Source: Luteimonas arsenica
GTDB lineage: Bacteria; Pseudomonadota; Gammaproteobacteria; Xanthomonadales; Xanthomonadaceae
Assembly: GCF_004352825.1 (NCBI RefSeq)
Contig: NZ_SJRW01000001.1
Span: 496,001 to 560,000 of the forward strand
Direction: 5' to 3'
DNA length: 64,000 nt
Shown here: piece after piece, positions 29,971 through 38,328 of the stretch
How positions within the stretch are numbered: position 1 is the stretch's first letter
Layout of the letters: each line of letters begins with the position of its first letter
Made by a program: the position numbers and the translations under genes
Notes under the pieces: model-generated
The model's input: only the letters and a program-made list of their open reading frames with translations
Told to the model about the DNA's origin: nothing
Databases searched by the model: none

Positions 29971-30594
29971 GTGGCCCTGCCGCTGCCCTCCGAGCTGTCC
30001 GCGCTGGGCGCCGTGCTGTGCCTGTACCGCGCGCAGCAGGGCGGCGAGCTTGCGGGCTGGTCGCAGGCCGTGCATGCCTGTGCCTGCAGCGGGCTGGACA
30101 GCGACGGCCTGCGCGAGCAGATCCTGTTCTTCGACCGCGAGGGCCGCTGCTGCTGGCGGGTCTGCCTGCTGCCCGACAGCGACTTCCTGGCCTGGGAGGA
30201 AATGGCCGCGAGGCTGCCGGCCGCGACGTCCGCGCCGCGGCCCGGCGGCATCGGCGAACGCCTCTGGCGCGGCCTCGCCGGGCGTCTCCAGGGCGAACGC
30301 TGGCAGGGCAGCATCCTGCGCTTGCATGCCCTGGCCGGTGACGCCCCGAGCGGCCAGGCCGGGCAGGGTGGGGCACTGGCGGCGAGCCTGGCCTCGCTGT
30401 CGCCGCTGGGCGCGGCCACCGCGCGTCGCATCGCCCGCGAGGAAGCGGTCGATGCCGACGGCATCGCCGCCGTCGACGACTGCTGCTGCGAACGCGCCGC
30501 CCGCGCCGGCATGGCGGCCGTCCACGAACTGCCCGCGGCCGCGGGAAGCAATGTCATTCCACTTTTCAGGTTCAACACCGGAGCGCAAGCATGA
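29971..30594 (+). CDS. Hemin-uptake-locus protein, cysteine-rich, function unknown
   Basis: A 207-residue probably cytoplasmic protein without signal peptide. The GTG at 29971 is chosen because GGAG lies 8 nt before it, inside the receptor's last codons; another GTG at 29962 overlaps the receptor stop. It is cysteine-rich (VHACACSGLD, REGRCCWRVC, DDCCCERAA). Proteins at this position in Xanthomonadaceae are usually called hemin transport protein by context only. Clustered cysteines could bind heme or a metal, which is speculation. Its end overlaps the next gene in ATGA. Confidence 0.7.
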   Translation: MALPLPSELSALGAVLCLYRAQQGGELAGWSQAVHACACSGLDSDGLREQILFFDREGRCCWRVCLLPDSDFLAWEEMAARLPAATSAPRPGGIGERLWRGLAGRLQGERWQGSILRLHALAGDAPSGQAGQGGALAASLASLSPLGAATARRIAREEAVDADGIAAVDDCCCERAARAGMAAVHELPAAAGSNVIPLFRFNTGAQA

Positions 30595-31574
30595 AACCGC
30601 AAGCCACCCTCCTTCTCCTTCTGGCCGGCCTGGCCGGCGTCGCCTCCGCCCAGGAGGCACGGCCCGCGGCCGATCCCGCCGCCGACCGCGAAGCCATCCT
30701 CGGCATGCTCGGCGAATACGACGTCGACTTCGCCTTCGACGAGACCGTGCTGCTCGCGCCCGGCTACGAGCGTGCCCCGGCCATGCGCAGCGGTGGCAGC
30801 GAAGTCGTGATCCTGGTCGAGGACAGCGCGCGCGCCGACGGCACCCCTCAGCGCATCGTGCTCCAGCACATCCTGGTCGATCCCAAGAGCGGGCATGTCA
30901 CCAAGCACTGGCGCCAGGACTGGATCTACGAGGCCGACAAGCGCTTCGAGTTCAGCGCCGACCAGACCTGGCGCGTGCGCCCGATCGACGCGGACAAGAC
31001 CCGCGGCGCCTGGACCCAGTGCGTCTACGAGGTCAGCGATGCGCCGCGCTACTGCGGCACCGGCAAGTGGAACCACAAGTACGGCGTCGCCACCTGGACC
31101 TCCGACCGCACCTGGCGCCCGCTGCCGCGCCGCGAATACACCAGGCGCGAGGACTACAACGCGATGAACGTTGAGAACCGCCACACCATCGTGCCCGGCG
31201 GCTGGACCCATGAGCAGGACAACACCAAGGCCGTGCGTGCCGCCGATGGTTCGACCGAGCGCACCATCGCCCGCGAGTACGGCTTCAACGACTACCGCAA
31301 GGACACCGACGTCGACTTCACCCCGGCCCACGACTACTGGAAGGCCACCGCCGGCTACTGGGAGCGCGTGCGTGCGCGCTGGGACGGTTTCCTCGCCGAG
31401 GGCAACGGCCTGCACCTGAAGACGAAGGTCGACGGCATGGCCCTGATCATTCCCCTGTTCACCCAGGCCGCAGAGGTCGAGGAGGGCAAGGCGGTGGCCG
31501 ACGCCGAGATCGACGCCGCGTTCGCGGAGTGGGTCGAAGCCGTGCCCGCGGAGACGGTCGCGACCGCGCGCTGA
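30591..31574 (+). CDS. Secreted DUF6607-like protein of the heme locus
   Basis: A 327-residue exported protein with signal peptide MKPQATLLLLLAGLAGVASA. The mature part is rich in Trp, Tyr, Asp and Arg (VTKHWRQDWIYEADKRFEF, YCGTGKWNHKYGVATWTSD, REDYNAMNVENRHTIVPGGW), a pattern I associate with DUF6607. Function is unknown. The 4-bp overlap with the upstream gene and the Fur-controlled promoter make it the fourth member of a heme-uptake operon. A periplasmic or surface role in heme capture is inferred from context only. Confidence 0.75.
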   Translation: MKPQATLLLLLAGLAGVASAQEARPAADPAADREAILGMLGEYDVDFAFDETVLLAPGYERAPAMRSGGSEVVILVEDSARADGTPQRIVLQHILVDPKSGHVTKHWRQDWIYEADKRFEFSADQTWRVRPIDADKTRGAWTQCVYEVSDAPRYCGTGKWNHKYGVATWTSDRTWRPLPRREYTRREDYNAMNVENRHTIVPGGWTHEQDNTKAVRAADGSTERTIAREYGFNDYRKDTDVDFTPAHDYWKATAGYWERVRARWDGFLAEGNGLHLKTKVDGMALIIPLFTQAAEVEEGKAVADAEIDAAFAEWVEAVPAETVATAR

Positions 31575-31624
31575 GCGCCGGAAAACCGGACCCGGGCGGT
31601 CACAGTCGCCGCCCGGCCCGCGTC

Positions 31625-31630
31625 TATACT
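31625..31630 (+). promoter_or_regulatory. Likely -10 element of qmcA
   Basis: TATACT in an otherwise GC-rich gap, 28 bp before the qmcA ATG. No good -35 hexamer is seen at 17 bp. Confidence 0.4.
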
Positions 31631-31658
31631 CCAAACCACTTGCAGGGAGGGGTATGGG

Positions 31659-32627
31659 ATGGGCGGAGGCACCTTCATCGCCGCGGTGCTCGCGGTCGCA
31701 TTCATCGTTTTCTTCTTCAAGATGGTCCGCATCGTGCCGCAGGGCTACGAGTGGACCGTCGAACGCTTCGGCAAGTACACCCACACGATGTCGCCGGGGC
31801 TGCACCTGCTGATCCCGGTGGTCCAGGCCGTGGGCCGCAAGGTCAACGTCATGGAGCAGGTGCTCGACGTGCCCTCGCAGGACGTGATCACCAAGGACAA
31901 CGCCGTGGTCAAGGTCGACGGCGTGGTGTTCTTCCAGGTGCTCGACGCCGCCAAGGCCGCCTACGAGGTCGCCAACCTCGAGGTCGCGACGATCGCCCTG
32001 GTGCAGACCAACATCCGTACCGTCATCGGTTCGATGGACCTGGACGAGTCGCTCAGCAACCGCGAGTCGATCAACGCCCAGCTGCTGAACGTGGTCGACC
32101 AGGCCACGCATCCCTGGGGCATCAAGGTCACCCGCATCGAGATCCGCGACATCCAGCCGCCGCGCGACCTGGTGGATTCGATGGCCCGGCAGATGAAGGC
32201 CGAGCGCGACCGCCGCGCGGTGATCCTGGAGGCCGAGGGCCACCGGCAGTCGGAGATCCTGCGCGCGGAGGGCGACAAGCAGGCCGCGATCCTCGAGGCC
32301 GAGGGCGAGAAGGAAGCCGCCTACCGCGAGGCCGAGGCCCGCGAGCGCCTGGCCGAGGCTGAAGCCAACGCCACGCGCATGGTGTCCGATGCGATCGCCG
32401 CCGGCGACGTGCAGGCGATCAACTATTTCATCGCCCAGAAGTACGTCGAGGCCTTCAAGGAGCTGGCGACCGGCCCCAACCAGAAGTTCGTGCTGATGCC
32501 GATGGAGGCCAGCGGCGTGATCGGCTCGATCGCCGGCATCGCCGAGCTGGCGAAGGAGGCCCTGGGCAACCAGCAGCAGGCCCGCAACGTACAGCGCGAC
32601 GGCGGCACCGGCAGGGCGGGGGGCTGA
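31659..32627 (+). CDS. qmcA: SPFH/band-7 membrane protein QmcA (paraslipin)
   Basis: A 322-residue stomatin/prohibitin-family protein. One N-terminal membrane anchor (about residues 5-22) is followed by the SPFH domain (RIVPQGYEWTVERFGKYTHTMSPGLH, QDVITKDNAVVKVDGVVFFQV). A long alanine/glutamate coiled coil follows (ERDRRAVILEAEGHRQSEIL onward), then the IAEL-rich C terminus. Such proteins assemble into large rings in membrane microdomains and influence protease access to membrane proteins. It pairs with nfeD 3 bp downstream, the classical slipin/NfeD operon. A GGGAGG ribosome site precedes the ATG. Confidence 0.93.
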   Translation: MGGGTFIAAVLAVAFIVFFFKMVRIVPQGYEWTVERFGKYTHTMSPGLHLLIPVVQAVGRKVNVMEQVLDVPSQDVITKDNAVVKVDGVVFFQVLDAAKAAYEVANLEVATIALVQTNIRTVIGSMDLDESLSNRESINAQLLNVVDQATHPWGIKVTRIEIRDIQPPRDLVDSMARQMKAERDRRAVILEAEGHRQSEILRAEGDKQAAILEAEGEKEAAYREAEARERLAEAEANATRMVSDAIAAGDVQAINYFIAQKYVEAFKELATGPNQKFVLMPMEASGVIGSIAGIAELAKEALGNQQQARNVQRDGGTGRAGG

Positions 32628-32630
32628 GCC

Positions 32631-33071
32631 ATGGCCTGGAACAGCGCAAGCATCGCCTGGGCCGCCATCGCCCTGGTGCTGATCGCGGCGGAGACCTTCA
32701 TCCCGGGCGCCTTCCTGCTGTGGATGGGCATCGCCGCGGCGGTGGTGTGGCTGGTCGTGATGCTGGTGCCAGGGCTGTCGCTGCTGGCCCAGGTGGTGCT
32801 GTTCGTCGTGCTGAGCGTGGTCGCGGTGCTGGCCTACCTGAAGTGGGGCCGTCGCCGCGAAAGGCCCAGCGATCGCCCGACGCTCAACCGCCGCGCGGAG
32901 CAGCATGTCGGCCGCGTGGTCGAACTCGATCGTGCGATCTCCGGTGGCCAGGGCCGGGTGAAGATCGGCGATGCCTACTGGGTGGTGAGCGGTCCCGAGC
33001 TCGAGGCCGGGACGCGGGTGCGGGTGGTCGCCGCCGACGGGATGGTGCTTGAGGTGCAGGCGGTCGAGTAG
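32631..33071 (+). CDS. nfeD: NfeD-family membrane protein (short type)
   Basis: A 146-residue protein with two or three membrane segments in residues 8-70, then a C-terminal OB-fold domain (VGRVVELDRAISGGQGRVKIGDAYWVV). The serine-protease domain of long NfeD proteins is absent, as expected for the NfeD1b type that accompanies QmcA. The partner relationship with band-7 proteins is well established; the molecular activity is not. It is separated by 3 bp from qmcA. Confidence 0.92.
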   Translation: MAWNSASIAWAAIALVLIAAETFIPGAFLLWMGIAAAVVWLVVMLVPGLSLLAQVVLFVVLSVVAVLAYLKWGRRRERPSDRPTLNRRAEQHVGRVVELDRAISGGQGRVKIGDAYWVVSGPELEAGTRVRVVAADGMVLEVQAVE

Positions 33072-33102
33072 GGAGGGATCCGGGGGATCCCGCGGGATTG
33101 CC

Positions 33103-33149
33103 CCCATCCGCCCCTTGGGGGCACCTTCCCCGCCTTGCGGGGGAAGGGT
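33103..33149. repeat. GC-rich palindromic element between nfeD and gcvT
   Basis: Contains CCCCATCCGCCCCTTGGGGG and then CCTTCCCCGC-CTT-GCGGGGGAAGG, a hairpin with one bulge. The CCTTCCCCGC type resembles the CCCTCTCCCGC palindromes at 10389 and 36121. It may end nfeD transcription. No glycine riboswitch is recognisable here. Confidence 0.45.
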
Positions 33150-33208
33150 GGTGGCCGGGGTGCGCCGGTCGGGGATAATGGGCTTTTCCCGCAAGGAGCC
33201 TGGCGCCC

Positions 33209-34309
33209 ATGACCCGCAAGACCGTCCTCAACGAATCCCACCGCGCGCTCGGCGCCAAGATGGTCGATTTCGGCGGCTGGGACATGCCGATCAACTACGG
33301 CTCGCAGATCGAGGAACACCACGCGGTGCGCCGCGACGCTGGCATGTTCGACGTCTCGCACATGACCGTGGTCGACCTGCACGGCGCCGGCGTGCGCGAC
33401 TTCCTGCGCAGGCTCGTCGCCAACTCCATCGACAAGCTCAAGGTCCAGGGCAAGGCCCTGTACACCTGCATGCTCGACGCCAATGGCGGCGTGATCGACG
33501 ACCTGATCGTCTACTACCTGGGCGACGACTTCTACCGCCTGGTGGTCAACGCATCGACCCGGGACAAGGACCTGGCGTGGATCAGCGCCCAGGCCGAAGG
33601 CGTCGGCGTCGAGGTCCGCGAGCGCGACGACCTGGCCATGATCGCCGTCCAGGGCCCGCAGGCGCGTGAGAAGGTGCAGGGCCTGGTGCACGCCGACGAC
33701 CGCGCCGCGGTTGCGAAGCTCGGCAAGTTCGCCGCCCGCGACGCGCGTTCGACCACCGGCACGCCGCTGTTCATCGCCCGCACCGGCTACACCGGCGAGG
33801 ACGGCTTCGAGATCGTCCTGCCCGAGGCCGACGCGGTGGCGTTCTGGGACGCGCTGCTTGCCGCCGGCGTCGCGCCGGCCGGCCTTGGTGCGCGCGACAC
33901 GCTGCGCCTGGAGGCCGGCATGGCGCTCTACGGCCAGGACATGGACGAATCGGTCACGCCCTGGGAAGCCGGGTTGGGCTGGACCGTGTCTCTGGACGAG
34001 GGCCGCGACTTCAACGGCCGCGCCGCGCTCGAGGCGCAGCAGGCCCGTGGCGACGCCCGCCAGATCATCGGCGTGGTGATGGACGACAAGGGCGTGCTGC
34101 GCCACGGCCAGAAGGTGCTGGCTGCCTGCGGCGAGGGCGAGATCCTCTCGGGCACCTTCGCGCCGACCCTCGGCAAGTCCATCGCTCTGGCCCGGCTTCC
34201 GGCCGGCGAGCCCGGCGACGTGCGCGTCGACATCCGCGGCCGCGAAGTCCCGGTGCGCGTGGTCGCCTACCCCTTCGTGCGCGACGGCCAGCCGCGCGAG
34301 GGCATTTGA
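33209..34309 (+). CDS. gcvT: Glycine cleavage system T protein (aminomethyltransferase)
   Basis: A 366-residue folate enzyme that transfers the methylene carbon from the lipoyl-bound aminomethyl group to tetrahydrofolate, releasing ammonia. The family blocks are [38 protein letters not shown] (folate-binding Asp), [13 protein letters not shown] and [17 protein letters not shown]. The sequence GGGATAATGGG about 35 bp upstream may be the -10 region. It is followed after 71 bp by gcvH; gcvP is not in this window. Confidence 0.96.
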   Translation: MTRKTVLNESHRALGAKMVDFGGWDMPINYGSQIEEHHAVRRDAGMFDVSHMTVVDLHGAGVRDFLRRLVANSIDKLKVQGKALYTCMLDANGGVIDDLIVYYLGDDFYRLVVNASTRDKDLAWISAQAEGVGVEVRERDDLAMIAVQGPQAREKVQGLVHADDRAAVAKLGKFAARDARSTTGTPLFIARTGYTGEDGFEIVLPEADAVAFWDALLAAGVAPAGLGARDTLRLEAGMALYGQDMDESVTPWEAGLGWTVSLDEGRDFNGRAALEAQQARGDARQIIGVVMDDKGVLRHGQKVLAACGEGEILSGTFAPTLGKSIALARLPAGEPGDVRVDIRGREVPVRVVAYPFVRDGQPREGI

Positions 34310-34380
34310 TTTCCCCTCCCGGCCCTTCGCTACACTAGCCACCCACCCCTTCCAGCCACGCCGTCCCCGGAGCAGCAGAC

Positions 34381-34773
34381 ATGAGCGACATCCCTGGCGA
34401 TCTGAAATTCATGAAGTCCCACGAGTGGGCCCGCGTCGAAGGTGACGGCAAGGTCACCGTCGGCATTTCCGACCATGCACAGGGCCTGCTCGGCGATCTG
34501 GTCTACGTCGACCTGCCCGGCGTGGGCGACAGCGTCGAGGCCGGCACCGCCTGCGCCGTGGTCGAGTCGGTCAAGGCCGCCTCCGACGTTTACGCGCCGA
34601 TGTCGGGCACGGTCACCGCGGTCAATTCGGCGCTTGCCGACAAGCCGGAGACGATCAACGAAGACGCCTTCGGTGAAGGCTGGTTGTTCGTGATCGAGGC
34701 GAGTGAGCCGGACCAGGCCAACGAGCTTCTCGACCCCGATGCCTATGCCGCGCTGGTCGACGGCGACGAGTGA
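34381..34773 (+). CDS. gcvH: Glycine cleavage system H protein
   Basis: A 130-residue lipoyl carrier. The lipoylation site is Lys65 in [32 protein letters not shown] and the C-terminal [19 protein letters not shown] are family hallmarks. It shuttles the aminomethyl intermediate between the P, T and L proteins. A TACACT element at 34331 suggests that it also has its own promoter in addition to read-through from gcvT. A terminator follows 41 bp after the stop. Confidence 0.97.
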   Translation: MSDIPGDLKFMKSHEWARVEGDGKVTVGISDHAQGLLGDLVYVDLPGVGDSVEAGTACAVVESVKAASDVYAPMSGTVTAVNSALADKPETINEDAFGEGWLFVIEASEPDQANELLDPDAYAALVDGDE

Positions 34774-34814
34774 GGGAAACGACCGCCGCGCGATGCGCGG
34801 CATCGTCGACGAGG

Positions 34815-34840
34815 ACGCCGGGCACTGCCCGGCGTTCTTC
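34815..34840 (+). terminator. Terminator after gcvH
   Basis: ACGCCGGGCA and TGCCCGGCGT form a perfect 10-bp inverted repeat (34815-34824, 34826-34835), followed by TCTTC. The inner base pairs will open to make the loop. Confidence 0.7.
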
Positions 34841-35356
34841 GTTCCGGGGTGTCGGAACGGTCGCGAAGCTTCGCGCACTTTCGCGCAAATCGGCCTTCGA
34901 AGCGCTTCATGGCCTTGCTGTCGGCAGATGTTTTTTCACGACGTGGCCGCGCTCCGGAATGGATGCGTGCTTGTCGATCGTGGCGTGCATCAATGACCAC
35001 GCTCGTGTTGATGCATTCGCATGTGGTGAGCCAAAAGCGCTTAAAACAAGTGGTTTCGAACATGCGTGCATGTTCGCTTCGCGTGCTTCGCGCGATCGCG
35101 CCCTGGCTTTGCCTGTCCCGTTTGCGGCGCAGCGAGCCGGCACGGTCGGCGAAAGGGTGAAGACCAGGCGACGAAGGGTGTTGACACCGAAAAAAACCGT
35201 GATTAGGTTTCGCCACAACAAGACGTGGCCACAGAAGCGAGTGAGTGCAACCAGGACGACAACGCGCAACACAACTCAGTCCTCCGCCCGAATGGTCGAT
35301 ACGGTGGACTCAGGCGTTGCTCTCTCCTCGAAAGCTCCAGGCCCACGGATGCATGC
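34841..35356. other. Lower-GC stretch without a convincing gene
   Basis: This 516-bp interval between the gcv terminator and a second strong terminator has visibly lower GC and more homopolymer runs (TTTTTTCACG at 34931, AAAAAA at 35191) than the surroundings. Open frames of 103-157 codons exist on both strands, but none has a recognisable start signal, domain or Xanthomonad-like codon bias. Several short palindromic motifs occur (CATGCGTGCATG near 35061). It holds one good promoter-like pair at 35181. I see no transposase or phage remnant. Confidence 0.5.
35181..35209 (+). promoter_or_regulatory. Promoter-like pair for a candidate small RNA
   Basis: A perfect TTGACA -35 (35181-35186), a 17-bp spacer containing an A-tract, and a weak -10 TAGGTT (35204-35209). 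Transcription would start near 35216, and a strong terminator lies about 170 nt downstream. Confidence 0.45.
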
Positions 35357-35387
35357 AACCCGCGGCGCAGTGCGCAGCGGGTTTTTT
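35216..35387 (+). ncRNA. Candidate small RNA of about 170 nt
   Basis: Bounded by a TTGACA promoter-like element on the left and a perfect intrinsic terminator on the right, with no ribosome site or sensible open frame between. It contains GTGGACTCAGG and ACTCAGTCC segments that may pair. I cannot assign it to a known RNA family (not tmRNA, not RNase P, not obviously 6S). Confidence 0.35.
35357..35387 (+). terminator. Strong intrinsic terminator
   Basis: AACCCGC (35357-35363) pairs with GCGGGTT (35377-35383), with an inner GCGC-AGT-GCGC hairpin, followed by six consecutive T (35382-35387). No protein gene ends just upstream, so it implies a non-coding transcript. Confidence 0.85.
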
Positions 35388-35574
35388 CGTGTCGAAGGAC
35401 CGGCACGTGGGAGCGTGGTGCGCTCCCTGGGCGACACCGGGCAGGAATGCCCGGGCACGGAATCCGGTGCGACGCGCCCAGCGCGTCGTCGGTTGATCGC
35501 GGGTCCGATACCCGCGGTGTGTTTCGTACTGGGCAGAAGTACCTGCAAGTCCCACTGACGAGGAGAGCCATAAC
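35388..35574 (+). promoter_or_regulatory. Leader/promoter region of the H1-like gene with several hairpins
   Basis: Between the terminator and the H1-like ATG are CCGGGCA-GGAA-TGCCCGG (about 35447-35464), and CGCGGGT-CCGAT-ACCCGCG just after 35497. GAGGAGA provides the ribosome site. The hairpins could act in post-transcriptional control of an abundant DNA-binding protein, but no known leader class is recognised. Confidence 0.35.
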
Positions 35575-36096
35575 ATGGCCACGAAGAAAGTCGCGAAGAA
35601 GAAGGTCGCCAAGAAGGCGACCAGGAAGACCGCCAAGAAGGCCGTGCGCAAGGCTGCACCGCGCAAGGCCGCGAAGAAGGTCGCCAAGAAGAAGGTCGCC
35701 AAGAAGGCCGTGAAGAAGACGGTTAAGAAGGCCGCCAAGAAGACCGTGAGGAAGGCTGCCAAGAAGACGACGAAGAAGGCTGCCAAGAAGACCGCCAAGA
35801 AGGCTGCGAAGAAGGTCGCCAAGAAGCGTCCTGCCAAGAAGGCCGCCAAGAAGACGGTGAAGAAGGCCGCCAAGAAGGCCACGAAGAAGACCGCCAAGAA
35901 GGCCGCCAAGAAGGCGACCCGCAAGGCGCCGGCCAAGAAGGCTGCCGCCAGGAAGACGGTGAAGAAGGCCGCCAAGAAGCGTCCTGCCAAGAAGGCCGCG
36001 AAGAAGACCGCCAAGAAGGCGGCGAAGAAGCGCGCTCCCCGAAAGGCCAAGGCGCCGGTCGTTTCCATCCCGGCAGCGCCCGCGCCCCTGATGTAA
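35575..36096 (+). CDS. Histone H1-like Lys/Ala-repeat DNA-binding protein
   Basis: A 173-residue extremely basic protein, almost entirely made of KKAAKK, KKTVKK and KKVAKK units, with a short hydrophobic end (VVSIPAAPAPLM). It resembles the C-terminal domain of eukaryotic histone H1, bacterial AlgP/HctB proteins and the H1-like proteins of Xanthomonadaceae, all of which bind DNA or RNA non-specifically. The DNA consists of degenerate AAGAAGG-type repeats, so its length is likely variable between strains. It has its own long leader and a strong terminator. Confidence 0.9.
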   Translation: MATKKVAKKKVAKKATRKTAKKAVRKAAPRKAAKKVAKKKVAKKAVKKTVKKAAKKTVRKAAKKTTKKAAKKTAKKAAKKVAKKRPAKKAAKKTVKKAAKKATKKTAKKAAKKATRKAPAKKAAARKTVKKAAKKRPAKKAAKKTAKKAAKKRAPRKAKAPVVSIPAAPAPLM

Positions 36097-36120
36097 GCAA
36101 CCCCGATCGCCGCAAGCCCG

Positions 36121-36157
36121 ACCCCTCTCCCGCAGCCCAGGCGGGGGAGGGGTTTTT
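36121..36157 (+). terminator. Strong terminator after the H1-like gene
   Basis: ACCCCTCTCCCGC (36121-36133) and GCGGGGGAGGGGT (36141-36153) pair over 13 bp with one G-U, loop AGCCCAG, followed by TTTTC. Confidence 0.85.
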
Positions 36158-36201
36158 CTTTGCGGCGCAGTAGTGGGCCGCAGCGTGCGCGGCCGGTGGG
36201 G

Positions 36202-37635
36202 TCAGTGCGGTCTGGCGCTGGACGCGGTGGTGCCGCCGGAACCGCCGGCGCTGGAGCGCGCGGACGGGGTGTGGCGCGTGGCGGCCGGAGCCTGTTCCTG
36301 TTCCGCGGCGGCGTTGGCGAGCAGGCGGTCGTCGATCTCCTCGAGGTCGACATCAAGCCACTGCTGCGGCGCCAGGCCGATGGCGCTGTCGAGGATGGTC
36401 GGCAGCAGGCCCGTCGGCAGGCTGCTTTCGCCGTTCCACAGCACGACCACGCCGAGGTCGCGGTCGGGCATCATCGCCATCAGGCCGCGATAGCCCTGCA
36501 CGGCACCGGCGTGGAAGACCACGCGGTGGCCGGAGTAGTCGTAGACGCGCCAGCCCAGCGCATAGCCGGCATCGCCCAGGCGCTGGCGCCGCCACGAGGA
36601 ACTGCGCATCTCGCCCGGCGTCGACACCAGCGGCTGCTGCAGGGTCGCCAGCAGCGGCGCCGGAAGCACGTCGGGACGGCGGCCGGACTGTGCGATCAGC
36701 CACTGCGCCATGTCGCTGATGCTGGCATTCACGCCGGCCGCCGGCGCTACGCGGTAGTAGGTGGGCTTGGGCGTCAGCGAGCGCCAGCCGCCGCCGGCGC
36801 GCACGTGCGGCTTCGCCCAGCGCGGGCTGGCCTGGATGCCTTCGAGCCCGTAGCTGGCATCGTCCATGCCCAGCGGCTTGAAGATGCGGCTGTTCACCGC
36901 CTCGCTGAAGAACTGGCCGGAGGCCGCGGACACCACGTCGCCAACCAGGCTGAAGGCCACGTTCTGGTAGCTGTAGCAGTCGCCGACGTCGCAGGTCATG
37001 GGCGCGTCGGCCAGCCGCAGCACCAGGCTGCGATAGTCGGCGTTGCGTTCGATGTCGCGGTCGTAGGTGTTGCGGCCCAGGCCCACGCGGTGGCTGAGGA
37101 CGTCGGCGACGGTCAGCTTGCCGGCGGCGTCGGGCCGCGAGAAGCGCAGCGCCGGCATGAAGTCGGCGATGTTGCTGTCCCAGCGCAGCGAACCCTCGGC
37201 CACCAGCAGGCCGGTGACCGTGCCCGCGAAGGGCTTGGACAGCGAGGCCAGGCGGAAGACGGTGTGCGCGTCCACCGGCTCGGCGGCGCTGACATCGGTG
37301 ATGCCGTAGCCGCGGGCGCTGAGCACCTCGCCCTTGTGCACGATGGCCATCGCCAGGCCGGGCACGCGCTGGTTGGCCACGACCGCCTGCGCCATCGCCT
37401 CGAAGCGGGCGACGTCGAAGCTGCCGGCCAGCGGCATCGGTGTGGCGCCCGCCGGGAGCAGCGGCGACGGGCCGGCCTTCACCGGTACGGGCGTTGCGGG
37501 TGTCGACGTGGCATCGCGCGACGACTGCCAGCGGAGGTCGGATTGCGCGGCGGTACCGACGGACGCCGGTACCAGGCATGCGAGCAGGCCGGCGCCCATC
37601 AGGAGGCGGCGTGGAGTGCGCGCTGCGTCTTTCAT
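36202..37635 (-). CDS. Secreted serine hydrolase, class C beta-lactamase fold
   Basis: A 477-residue protein with a signal peptide (cleavage near GTAAQ, residue 30). The catalytic tetrad motif SLSK (Ser131, Lys134), the tyrosine motif YQN (Tyr223-Asn225) and a C-terminal HAG box (VVFHAGAVQGYRG) identify the AmpC/EstB/D-aminopeptidase superfamily. A Pro/Ala-rich N-terminal linker and a Ser/Thr/Gly-rich tail are extra. Members hydrolyse esters or D-peptides more often than beta-lactams, and AmpC-specific features are not evident, so resistance should not be assumed. Converges on the H1-like gene; divergent from lemA. Confidence 0.88.
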   Translation of the reverse strand: MKDAARTPRRLLMGAGLLACLVPASVGTAAQSDLRWQSSRDATSTPATPVPVKAGPSPLLPAGATPMPLAGSFDVARFEAMAQAVVANQRVPGLAMAIVHKGEVLSARGYGITDVSAAEPVDAHTVFRLASLSKPFAGTVTGLLVAEGSLRWDSNIADFMPALRFSRPDAAGKLTVADVLSHRVGLGRNTYDRDIERNADYRSLVLRLADAPMTCDVGDCYSYQNVAFSLVGDVVSAASGQFFSEAVNSRIFKPLGMDDASYGLEGIQASPRWAKPHVRAGGGWRSLTPKPTYYRVAPAAGVNASISDMAQWLIAQSGRRPDVLPAPLLATLQQPLVSTPGEMRSSSWRRQRLGDAGYALGWRVYDYSGHRVVFHAGAVQGYRGLMAMMPDRDLGVVVLWNGESSLPTGLLPTILDSAIGLAPQQWLDVDLEEIDDRLLANAAAEQEQAPAATRHTPSARSSAGGSGGTTASSARPH

Positions 37636-37718
37636 CGGGCGTATCCCCTGCGTATGCTGCGACTGCAGGGCGATCATATGCCCCTGTTTCCGCAATTGCA
37701 TGAACAAGGGGAGCTTTG

Positions 37719-38321
37719 ATGTCCAGCTTGCTGATCCTGCTCGTGTTTATCGGTGTGATCGTGGTCGCGGTCGGCTGGGGCGTCGGCATCTACAACGGCC
37801 TGGTCACCGCCCGCAACGCGTTCAAGAACGCCTTCGCCCAGATCGACGTGCAGTTGCAGCGCCGCTTCGACCTGATCCCCAACCTGGTCGAGACCGCGAA
37901 GGGCTACCTCACGCACGAGCGCGAGACCCTGGAGGCGGTGATCGCCGCCCGCGGCGCGGCGGTGTCCGGTCTGGCCGCGGCCAAGGCCAGCCCCGGCGAT
38001 CCGGCGGCGATGGCCGAGCTGGCACAGTCGCAGGGCCTGCTCAACGGCGCCCTGGGCCGCCTGATGATGGTCGCCGAGGCCTATCCGGACCTGAAGGCCA
38101 ACCAGAACATGATGCAGCTCACCGAAGAGCTGACCTCGACCGAGAACCGCGTCGCCTTCGCGCGCCAGGCCTTCAACGACTCGGTGATGGCCTACAACAA
38201 CAAGCGCGAAGTGTTCCCGTCGAACATCCTCGCCGGCATGTTCAACTTCGATGCCGCGGCGCTGCTGGAGATCCCGGCCGACAAGGCCGAGGTCCGCGAG
38301 GCGCCCAAGGTCCAGTTCTGA
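37719..38321 (+). CDS. lemA: LemA family protein
   Basis: A 200-residue membrane-anchored helical-bundle protein. A single N-terminal span (residues 4-22) precedes the family signature YNGLVTARNAFKNAFAQIDVQLQRRFDLIPNLVET. NQNMMQLTEELTSTENRVAFARQAFNDSVMAYN is the second conserved block. The function is not well defined; in many bacteria lemA is paired with an HtpX-like M48 protease, and that pairing is seen here 7 bp downstream. AGGGGAG ribosome site. Confidence 0.94.
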   Translation: MSSLLILLVFIGVIVVAVGWGVGIYNGLVTARNAFKNAFAQIDVQLQRRFDLIPNLVETAKGYLTHERETLEAVIAARGAAVSGLAAAKASPGDPAAMAELAQSQGLLNGALGRLMMVAEAYPDLKANQNMMQLTEELTSTENRVAFARQAFNDSVMAYNNKREVFPSNILAGMFNFDAAALLEIPADKAEVREAPKVQF

Positions 38322-38328
38322 GGCTCGA

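Noticed and set aside
27710..30376. 888-codon minus-strand frame antisense to the heme receptor
   Set aside because: Shadow of the receptor gene, no start signal or motif.
29946..33194. 1082-codon minus-strand frame across the heme-locus end, qmcA and nfeD
   Set aside because: Low-complexity His/Gly/Arg-rich translation with no domain; the plus strand carries well-defined families throughout.
33072..33208. Glycine riboswitch in front of gcvT
   Set aside because: Looked for the conserved glycine-aptamer core and tandem arrangement; only GC-rich palindromes are present.
34849..35160. 103-codon plus-strand frame in the gene-free interval
   Set aside because: No ribosome site, no recognised domain, Arg/Ser-rich composition typical of chance frames; overlaps equally plausible frames on the other strand.
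34743..35216. 157-codon minus-strand frame overlapping the gcvH end
   Set aside because: Runs through the gcv terminator hairpin and has chance-like composition.
36202..37635. Antibiotic-resistance beta-lactamase
   Set aside because: Has the SxxK/YxN/HxG fold motifs, but these are shared with esterases and peptidases; no AmpC-specific evidence and no linked ampR.
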